Shown here: piece after piece, positions 7,513-14,036 of the stretch
Position numbering within the stretch: position 1 is the stretch's first letter
How the letters are laid out: every line of letters begins with the position of its first letter
Assembly: GCA_943323935.2 (NCBI GenBank)
Contig: CALPJR020000008.1
Coordinates: 1 to 14,036, forward strand
DNA from: Bifidobacterium breve
GTDB taxonomy: Bacteria > Bacteroidota > Bacteroidia > Chitinophagales > Chitinophagaceae
Reading direction: 5' to 3'
Length of the DNA: 14,036 nt
Program-made: the position numbers and the translations under genes
The notes under the pieces: model-generated
The model's input: the letters and a program-made list of their open reading frames with translations, nothing else
Database searches by the model: none
Told to the model about the DNA's origin: nothing

Positions 7513-7548
7513 TTGAGTAAATGTATATTCATTCATTATTTTGAGTAA
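7513..7548 (+). promoter_or_regulatory. Possible promoter with direct repeat before the RND gene
   Basis: The 78-base gap 7482-7559 is very AT-rich and is the second longest in the cluster. TTG at 7513-7515 and TTATTTTG at 7536-7543 (one mismatch to TAnnTTTG) have roughly -33/-7 spacing. Both overlap copies of the direct repeat TTGAGTAA (7513-7520 and 7541-7548). This could be a weak internal promoter with an operator, but base composition alone could produce it. Confidence 0.25.
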
Positions 7549-7559
7549 GAAATTTAATT

Positions 7560-10500
7560 ATGCTATCAAAAATTATACAGTTTTCTATTAAGAATAAACT
7601 AGTTATTCTTTTAGGAGTTTTTGCGTTGATATTAGGAGGGGTTTATTCCATTTCTAAATTACCTATTGATGCCGTTCCGGATATTACTAATAATCAGGTA
7701 TTGATCATTACATCTGTTCCAAGTGCAGGTGCGCCCGATGTGGAAAGATTAATCACCGTGCCAATTGAACAGGCTACAAGGAATATTCCTGGAATGATTG
7801 AGCAAAGGAGTTTTTCTCGATTTGGATTGAGTTTAGTGACCTTGGTCTTCAAAGACGGCATGGATATTTACTGGGCCAGACAACAGGTTTCTGAACGTTT
7901 AATTACTGTCAAGTCTCAAATGCCCGAGGGCATGGGCATCCCAGAGCTTGGCCCTTTAACTACGGGCTTAGGGGAGATTTATCAATATGTAGTCAGACCT
8001 AAAAAAGGGTATGAAGGAAAGTATAGCTTAACAGAATTAAGAACAATGCAGGACTGGATTGTTCGTAAGCAATTATTAGGAACCCCTGGGGTGGCGGACG
8101 TGAGTAGTTTTGGTGGCGCAGTAAAACAATTTGAGGTAAGCGTGAATCCTGAATTACTAAAGCAATATGATTTATCTGTAAATGATATTTATACTGCTTT
8201 AAACGATAACAATCAAAATGCCGGAGGTGCTTATATTGAACATGGCCCCGGGGTTTTGTTTATTAGAACAGAAGGGATGGTGGATAGCATGGATCAAATT
8301 TCAAGTATTCCTGTTAAGACTTTGTCCAATGGGATGCCACTTTTGATCAGAGATATTGCACAGGTAAAAATTGGGGAGGCTACAAAATTTGGTGCGACTG
8401 CTTATAATGCAGACGGAGAGGTTGCGGGCGCGGTCGTGATGATGTTGAAAGGAGAAAACAGTAAGCAAGTGATTGCGAATATTAAAACTAAAATTGCGAC
8501 CATTCAGGAGACCATGCCAGAAGGGGTAGTTATAGAGCCTTTTTTAGATCGAACGAAAATGGTAGACAATGCCATTGGTACCGTCTCTAAAAATTTATTA
8601 GAAGGGGCATTGATTGTGATTTTTATTTTGATTTTATTTTTAGGCAATTTAAGAGCAGGATTGGTCGTGGCCTCTGTCATACCACTTGCGATGTTATTTG
8701 CATTTATATTGATGCATCTTTTTGGGGTGAGTGGAAACTTGATGAGTTTAGGTGCATTGGATTTTGGCTTGCTTGTAGACGGGGCAGTCATCATAGTAGA
8801 AGCAGTACTGCACCAATTGTACCATAGTTCAAAAAAAGGGCAGCACAATCAATTGGATAAAACAGAAATGAATTCAATTGTTGGTCAGGTGTCTAATAAG
8901 ATGATGGGCGCTGCTGCATTCGGTCAAATTATTATATTAATTGTGTACCTACCTATCTTATCCTTAACGGGTATAGAAGGAAAGATGTTTAAACCAATGG
9001 CGCAAACAGTTTCATTTGCTTTGATTGGCGCATTTATTTTATCCATTACCTATGTGCCTATGATGAGCGCTTGGGTATTGAATAGAAATAGAATTCAAAA
9101 AGACTCCTTGACAGATCGATACATGCAAAAATTAGAAAATTTCTATGAACCTTTATTGATGAAGGCATTGAAGATGCCAAAACAAATCATTGGTTTCACC
9201 ATTGTATTATTTGCAGGAGCTATTTTTTTATTAACGACATTAGGGGGAGAGTTTATTCCTAAATTAGAAGAAGGGGACTTTGCTGTAGATACTAGATTAT
9301 TGAGTGGAAGTTCATTGAACACCACTTTAGACGCTACGCAGAAAGCCTCAAAATTATTGATAGATCGCTTTCCGGAGATCGAAAAAATTGTAACAAAAAT
9401 AGGAGCTGGAGAAATTCCAACAGATCCAATGTCTATGGAAGCATCTGATTTAATGATCATTTTAAAGGATAAAAAAGATTGGGTATCTGCCAACACCTTT
9501 GATGAATTAGCAGATACGATGGGTAAAGTGATGTCGCAGGTACCAGGTATTACTTCAGGTTTTCAATATCCTGTTCAAATGCGATTCAATGAATTGATGA
9601 CAGGATCAAGGCAGGATGTTTCTTGTAAAATATTTGGTGAAAACCTAGATAGTTTATCAAAGTATGCAGCATTATTAGGTAATATTATTCATGATGTAGA
9701 GGGCGCTAAAGATTTGTATACAGAAACAGTTACGGGTATCTCGCAAGTAGTGATCCATTTTAACAGAACAGCCATTGCAAGGTATGGTGCAAATATCAAA
9801 GAAGTCAATCAAGTGATACAATCTGCATATGCAGGAGGCGTCGCGGGCAAAGTGTTTGAAGGCGATAGGCGATTTGATTTAGTTGTAAGGTTAAATACTG
9901 TTCAAAAGCAGGATTGGCAACAAATCAAAAATTTAATGGTAACAGTTGGGAATGGGAAACAGGTCCCATTGTATGAGCTTGCTGAAGTGAAAATGGAAGA
10001 GGGTCCTTATCAAATACAAAGAGAGGATGCAGCTAGACGTATTGTAGTTGGATTCAATGTAAGAGGCAAAGACGTGAAGACAGTGGTGACTGAGGTACAA
10101 GAAAAAGTAAAAAAGTCTATTCAATTTCCTCCAGGATATTATGTCGTATATGGAGGACAATTTGAAAATTTAGAACATGCAGTAAGCCGATTACAAATTG
10201 CTGTACCAGGTGCTTTATTATTGATTTTAGTGATGTTGTTTTTTGCTTTCAATAATATAAAGCATTGTTTATTGATTTTTTCAGCAATTCCTTTCTCTGC
10301 CATTGGAGGTGTGCTTGCATTATGGTTAAGAGGGATGCCATTTAGTATCTCAGCAGGGGTTGGATTTATTGCATTATTTGGAGTAGCTGTTTTAAATGGC
10401 ATTGTACTGTTAACAGAAATGAACAAATTAGCGATGGAACCTAATAGAACAATTGTAGACATTATTTCTATGGCCACTAAGACAAGGTTAAGACCTATTT

Positions 10501-11885
10501 TAATTACTGCAGCTGTTGCTTCTTTGGGCTTTATCCCAATGGCATTAAGTAGTGGCGCTGGAGCCGAAGTGCAAAAGCCATTAGCCACTGTGGTGATTGG
10601 CGGTTTATTATCAGCTACGCTTTTAACCTTATTTGTCTTACCTATTTTTTATCAATTATTTGAGAAAAAACGTTTAAGTCAAACTACGATTGCCATTCTT
10701 TTTTGCATTATAGGTTTGAATGCAACTGCTTTACATGCACAGCAATTGACAGTAAAAAAGCCTTTAGCAAAAGTGGTTGAACAGGCTATATTAGTGTCTC
10801 CAACTTTAAAAACGACGGAAGCACAAGGTGCTTATTATCAGACTTTATCAAAATCTAGTTTTGATCCTGCAAAATTGGCTTTTAGAGGTGAATTAGGAAA
10901 TGTAAATAGTAGTTTAAATGATTCTAAATATGCAGTTGAGCAAGTGTTTGATCTACCAAAGGTCTATCAAGCACAAAAAAACTTAAACCTTTCTATTAGT
11001 CAAAATTATAGTTATCAGGCAGTATTGGATGAAAAAATGATCCAACATGCGGTGGAGCAATTATATATACAATTACAATTTCAAGTAGCTAAGGGCATCT
11101 TATTAAGTCAGCTTGATTCAATCTATGCCAAACAATTGGCTGCAGTGGATGCAAGATTTAAAGCTGGTCAAGACAATGGATTGGAACAATTGAATATGCA
11201 GAACTGGGTAAGCCTGCACAAGCAATTAATGATAAAAAATCAAAACGAGCAGCTTGGATTGCAAAAGCAGTTTGTTATTTTGTTACAAGATCCATCCTTA
11301 CTATTACCTGCAGAAAGCTTAAAATTTGAACCTAAGTTATTAGATACTGTAATTGATGCGGGACATCCAATGAATTTGTTTTGGAAGCAAAAATTACAAT
11401 CAGCTATCGCAGAGACCAATCTTGCTAAATCAAGAATTTTACCACAGGTTGCAGTCGGCTATACCAACCAAAGTTTTAGAATGAATCCAAATGATCAAAA
11501 CAGGTACAATTCAGTGAACCTTGGCCTAAATGTGCCATTGTTTAGAGCAGGATTAAAACAAAAGGTGAAAGCAAGTCAGGCGAATGAAACAGTCATGATG
11601 CATGAAAAAGAAAAAGCTATACTTGATTTAAATATGCAAATTCAAAAAGCTTGGTCTAATTATCAAGAAACAATGGATTTGTACCAGCATATACAAAAAG
11701 GACTTATTCCGAATGCCACTAAGATGGCCAATATGGCGAATCTGTCTTTTAAAGAAGGGCAAATAAGTTATATTGAATGGTCCAATGCAATGAGTCAAGT
11801 GCAACAAATACAAATGCAGGCCTTAGAGTCACTAGAATTATTTAATTTAAATCAATCCACATTGTATTATTTGTTATCAAAATAA
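7560..11885 (+). CDS. CzcA/CusA-family heavy-metal RND pump fused to a TolC-like outer-membrane factor
   Basis: This 1441-residue protein joins two parts of a tripartite efflux pump. Residues 1 to about 1035 form a proton-driven RND pump of the HME class (normal length about 1040), with PIDAVPDITNNQV after TM1 and TM4 motif DFGLLVDGAVIIVEA (D401, D407, E414). That pattern matches CzcA-type divalent cation pumps (Zn/Co/Cd) rather than the CusA-type Cu/Ag motif. Residues 1036-1061 resemble an embedded signal peptide: basic EKKR, hydrophobic TTIAILFCIIGLNA, then ALHA|Q. Residues 1061-1441 form an OEP/TolC-like domain with long helical stretches and GYTNQSFRMN-type strand sequence. I recall such fusions in other Bacteroidota. 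The reading frame is continuous through the junction near 10680-10740. The matching adaptor follows after 19 bases. Substrate is unproven. Confidence 0.93.
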   Translation: MLSKIIQFSIKNKLVILLGVFALILGGVYSISKLPIDAVPDITNNQVLIITSVPSAGAPDVERLITVPIEQATRNIPGMIEQRSFSRFGLSLVTLVFKDGMDIYWARQQVSERLITVKSQMPEGMGIPELGPLTTGLGEIYQYVVRPKKGYEGKYSLTELRTMQDWIVRKQLLGTPGVADVSSFGGAVKQFEVSVNPELLKQYDLSVNDIYTALNDNNQNAGGAYIEHGPGVLFIRTEGMVDSMDQISSIPVKTLSNGMPLLIRDIAQVKIGEATKFGATAYNADGEVAGAVVMMLKGENSKQVIANIKTKIATIQETMPEGVVIEPFLDRTKMVDNAIGTVSKNLLEGALIVIFILILFLGNLRAGLVVASVIPLAMLFAFILMHLFGVSGNLMSLGALDFGLLVDGAVIIVEAVLHQLYHSSKKGQHNQLDKTEMNSIVGQVSNKMMGAAAFGQIIILIVYLPILSLTGIEGKMFKPMAQTVSFALIGAFILSITYVPMMSAWVLNRNRIQKDSLTDRYMQKLENFYEPLLMKALKMPKQIIGFTIVLFAGAIFLLTTLGGEFIPKLEEGDFAVDTRLLSGSSLNTTLDATQKASKLLIDRFPEIEKIVTKIGAGEIPTDPMSMEASDLMIILKDKKDWVSANTFDELADTMGKVMSQVPGITSGFQYPVQMRFNELMTGSRQDVSCKIFGENLDSLSKYAALLGNIIHDVEGAKDLYTETVTGISQVVIHFNRTAIARYGANIKEVNQVIQSAYAGGVAGKVFEGDRRFDLVVRLNTVQKQDWQQIKNLMVTVGNGKQVPLYELAEVKMEEGPYQIQREDAARRIVVGFNVRGKDVKTVVTEVQEKVKKSIQFPPGYYVVYGGQFENLEHAVSRLQIAVPGALLLILVMLFFAFNNIKHCLLIFSAIPFSAIGGVLALWLRGMPFSISAGVGFIALFGVAVLNGIVLLTEMNKLAMEPNRTIVDIISMATKTRLRPILITAAVASLGFIPMALSSGAGAEVQKPLATVVIGGLLSATLLTLFVLPIFYQLFEKKRLSQTTIAILFCIIGLNATALHAQQLTVKKPLAKVVEQAILVSPTLKTTEAQGAYYQTLSKSSFDPAKLAFRGELGNVNSSLNDSKYAVEQVFDLPKVYQAQKNLNLSISQNYSYQAVLDEKMIQHAVEQLYIQLQFQVAKGILLSQLDSIYAKQLAAVDARFKAGQDNGLEQLNMQNWVSLHKQLMIKNQNEQLGLQKQFVILLQDPSLLLPAESLKFEPKLLDTVIDAGHPMNLFWKQKLQSAIAETNLAKSRILPQVAVGYTNQSFRMNPNDQNRYNSVNLGLNVPLFRAGLKQKVKASQANETVMMHEKEKAILDLNMQIQKAWSNYQETMDLYQHIQKGLIPNATKMANMANLSFKEGQISYIEWSNAMSQVQQIQMQALESLELFNLNQSTLYYLLSK

Positions 11886-11904
11886 TATATCAAAATAGTC
11901 TATC

Positions 11905-13047
11905 ATGAAAACAATGTATACCATCTTACTAACCACAATTATTTTAAGCAGTTGTGGAACGAATCTAAAACCAATAGCTACAAAGGAAGACTCAGTCGCT
12001 GAAGTTGCATCCAATATGGTTCAATTAACCAAAGAACAAGCAAGCCTCGCTCAATTAGAACTTGCACCTATTGAACAAGGTAAAATGAAAGGCATGACGC
12101 ATCTAAATGGTGTCATTGATGTACCGCCAACAGGTATCGCATCTGTTAGCATCCCAATGGGTGGTTATATACAAGACATCAATTTAATACCTGGCACATT
12201 TGTAAAAAAGGGGCAGGTTTTGGCTACGGTAAAAGATCCTGCTTATATTCAATTACAAGAAAATTATTTATCGACTAAAGCGAAGCTAAATTATTTGCAA
12301 CAAGATCTAGATCGTCAAAAAACATTATTGACACAGGAGGCCGTGAGTAAAAAATCTTTCCAACAAATTCAAGCAGATTTTAATACCAATACAATTCAAT
12401 TAAAAGCCCTATCTGAACAATTAAAGCTCATTAATATCCAACCAGAAAACTTAACGACCGAAAAAATGTCAAGTTTGGTTCAATTAGTGGCACCAATTGC
12501 TGGGTATATTAGTAAAGTAAATATCAATAGAGGTAAGTATGTTACGCCTTCGGATATCTTATTAGAAATCATCAATCCGGATGATATCCATGCGGCCATC
12601 ACTATCTATGAAAAAGATATTGCAAATTTCAAGGTAGGAATGAAAGGAACAGTGACTTTAACGCAGGATCCTGCAAAAAAATATCCTGTTTCTGTATTAG
12701 CTGTTGCGCATAATATTAATGAAGATAAAACAGCACTATTGCATTGTCATTTTGATAAAATACCAGCAAACGTTTTACCAGGGATGTTTTTAACAGCAGA
12801 TATGGTTGTTGAAACTAAAGATGCTGTATTAATACCAATCGCATCGGTGCAAAGATTTCAAGGCAAGGATTATATTTTTATACAATCTGCAGAAAATATA
12901 TTTGAGGTTAAAGAGATACAAATAATGCAATCCAATGCAGCATTTGTGACTGTAAGTAATGCAGATGCGAATGCTTGGATAGGGAAACAAATTGTGGTAA
13001 AAAATGCCTTTAGCCTATTGGGTAAATTGATGAATAAGTCTGAATAA
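11905..13047 (+). CDS. Periplasmic adaptor (membrane fusion) lipoprotein of the metal efflux pump
   Basis: The 380-residue HlyD/CusB/CzcB-type adaptor bridges the RND pump and outer-membrane factor. Its N-terminus is a lipoprotein signal with lipobox LSSC and acylated Cys17, so it is lipid-anchored. Order of parts: a first lipoyl half with GGYIQDINLIPGTFVKKGQ (86-104), a coiled-coil hairpin (about 111-180, YLSTKAKLNYLQQDLDRQ onward), a second lipoyl half with APIAGYISKVNINRGKYV (196-213), a beta-barrel (about 226-305, ending LPGMFLTADMVV) and a membrane-proximal domain. HCH at 280-282 is a possible metal site in the barrel. It follows the pump gene after 19 bases and is surely co-transcribed with it. 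ATG 11905 gives the best n-region; an ATG three codons later is possible. No metal-binding extension is seen at either end. Confidence 0.92.
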   Translation: MKTMYTILLTTIILSSCGTNLKPIATKEDSVAEVASNMVQLTKEQASLAQLELAPIEQGKMKGMTHLNGVIDVPPTGIASVSIPMGGYIQDINLIPGTFVKKGQVLATVKDPAYIQLQENYLSTKAKLNYLQQDLDRQKTLLTQEAVSKKSFQQIQADFNTNTIQLKALSEQLKLINIQPENLTTEKMSSLVQLVAPIAGYISKVNINRGKYVTPSDILLEIINPDDIHAAITIYEKDIANFKVGMKGTVTLTQDPAKKYPVSVLAVAHNINEDKTALLHCHFDKIPANVLPGMFLTADMVVETKDAVLIPIASVQRFQGKDYIFIQSAENIFEVKEIQIMQSNAAFVTVSNADANAWIGKQIVVKNAFSLLGKLMNKSE

Positions 13048-13052
13048 ATAAA

Positions 13053-14036
13053 TTATTGCTCAAAATAGCTAATACTGCCACCTATCCAGGTGGCAGTATT
13101 GTTGTAGCTCACCCCAATCATTGGGCCTTTACTAATTCTAGTTAAGTTATTGGTGGCCACATAACGACCCAATTGTTTATCCCAAAAATAAAATAACCTT
13201 ATTTCTGCTTTAGAAGGACCAGAAGGTGTTTCAATCGCAGCCGCGTAAGTTACTTTCTTTTGAAGAATCCAATTTTCTGGATCATTGATGGCATGGATGG
13301 TATCGATGGTTGGATCTAGCATCACACCTTGACCTCCAAAAGAGAATAATGGTTTACATATATATTCATCTATATTCAATGCAGTTCCAAGTTGATTATT
13401 TTCCCAATCTATTAATAAATATGCTTCCGGAATAGATGAGTGGCTTAGTAGTGGTAATATGAATTTACTAATTCTAAAAAAATGATTCGGATGATTGACC
13501 CAATCAATATTTTCTACTTGTTCAAGTAATTTGAATTGTTGTATAAAAAGGGGTGCTTGTTGCATCAATTCATCGTACACCACACGATTGTAGATGCGTT
13601 CAATTTTAAATTCAGTTCCATTTTTTTGATAGAAAAGATTTTTATCTTTTAAGTAAATTTGAGAAAGGCAAACTATAGGTACATTCAACCATGCTTCGGT
13701 CAGTAATAGGTCATGCCTTGTCTTTTGTTCAGAAGGGTTGATCTCTAATAAAATGGTATGCTTAGCTTGATCTCCAAGTACCATTGACTTGAAAAAATTG
13801 AGGTAACTAGCTTGGTTGTAGCCATTTAAAAATGGAGAAAAGTTTTTAGGTAAATGATACACTTTTTCCAAAGCTTGTGCTTGTAATAATTCAAAAGCGA
13901 ATAAAGAAGGGAAACCTTGCAATTCAATTAATTGAGGCATCATTTTCCCGTCTTGTCCTTCAGCAATCGCAAAGTCAATCACGATACATTCAGGCAGGGC
14001 AGCTTCATTTGGAATATGTAATCCTTTCGGTATGGC
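13053..14036 (-). CDS. Uncharacterised ATP-grasp-like protein, partial (5' end outside window)
   Basis: The frame is open to the right edge of the window, giving 327 visible residues with no start; upstream of the GTG at 13980-13982 it reads in frame as GLHIPNEAALPECIVIDF, so that GTG is internal. Notable segments are PQLIELQGFPSLFAFELL near the visible N-terminus, FFRISKFILPLL in the middle, and CKPLFSFGGQGV (KPLFSFGGQGVM at 13320-13355), which resembles the glycine-rich ATP-binding loop of ATP-grasp ligases. ILQKKVTYA, EIRLFYFW and TWIGGS follow towards the C-terminus. No signal peptide or membrane segment is visible in this part. If ATP-grasp, it would join a carboxylate to an amine or thiol, with substrates unknown. 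It converges on the efflux operon with only 5 bases between stop codons, and its last codons contain a strong hairpin. Confidence 0.6.
   Translation of the reverse strand, partial: AIPKGLHIPNEAALPECIVIDFAIAEGQDGKMMPQLIELQGFPSLFAFELLQAQALEKVYHLPKNFSPFLNGYNQASYLNFFKSMVLGDQAKHTILLEINPSEQKTRHDLLLTEAWLNVPIVCLSQIYLKDKNLFYQKNGTEFKIERIYNRVVYDELMQQAPLFIQQFKLLEQVENIDWVNHPNHFFRISKFILPLLSHSSIPEAYLLIDWENNQLGTALNIDEYICKPLFSFGGQGVMLDPTIDTIHAINDPENWILQKKVTYAAAIETPSGPSKAEIRLFYFWDKQLGRYVATNNLTRISKGPMIGVSYNNTATWIGGSISYFEQ
13071..13100. terminator. Perfect 13-bp hairpin at convergent gene ends, possible bidirectional terminator
   Basis: AATACTGCCACCT (13071-13083), a 4-base loop ATCC, and AGGTGGCAGTATT (13088-13100) form a perfect inverted repeat. 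It starts 24 bases after the efflux adaptor stop and lies in the last coding bases of the opposing gene, over the codons for NTATWIGGSI. Neither side has a clean T-run (GTTGTAG rightwards, AGCTATTTTGAG leftwards), so it may act as an RNA 3' end stabiliser or weak terminator instead. Confidence 0.45.

Noticed and set aside
10139..10588. Long antisense open frame within the RND gene (also 8504-8848 and 9143-9496)
   Set aside because: These are low-complexity translations opposite conserved RND coding sequence, with no start signals or family likeness.
10662..10745. Frameshift or missed stop joining two separate genes (pump and OMF)
   Set aside because: The frame is continuous with normal composition through the junction, and no ATG start for a separate OMF is present there; a genuine fusion is the simpler reading.

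Overview
The window is AT-rich (by eye somewhat under 40% G+C), gene-dense and almost entirely coding. It looks like the chromosome of a Bacteroidota bacterium, probably Chitinophagaceae or a close relative. The clues are two exact TAnnTTTG -7 promoter elements upstream of ATG starts, little sign of Shine-Dalgarno sequences, a Bacteroidota-type putative porin, a HYC_CC_PP-type small secreted protein, and a CzcA-like RND pump fused to its own TolC-like outer-membrane factor. The taxonomic call is an inference from gene families; no rRNA or tRNA gene is present.

Left part (1-5248, all + strand): the 3' part of clpB (cut by the window edge), a TetA-like MFS exporter, a class I purine nucleoside phosphorylase, and a large outer-membrane putative porin. 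The clpB/MFS gap holds a strong hairpin that overlaps a promoter, so clpB transcription can end where MFS transcription begins.

Central and right part (5261-13047, all + strand): six genes that read as one metal-handling cluster. In order they are a Cys-rich HYC_CC_PP protein, a secreted protein with two heavy-metal-associated (HMA) domains, an outer-membrane barrel-like protein whose start overlaps the HMA stop codon, a small secreted protein with a DxDMxLPFK-like motif, a 1441-residue RND pump/outer-membrane-factor fusion, and a lipoprotein periplasmic adaptor. Together the last two supply every part of a three-component efflux pump. The four small genes upstream are all exported and would act in the periplasm or outer membrane, plausibly as metal binding, delivery or surface components. 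No metal-responsive regulator is visible in the window.

Right edge (13053-14036, - strand): a convergent gene, cut by the window edge, for an uncharacterised protein with an ATP-grasp-like glycine-rich segment. Its last codons contain a perfect 13-bp hairpin lying just past the efflux operon. No CRISPR array, insertion sequence, integrase or structural RNA gene was seen, and no stretch over 300 bases lacks a gene.
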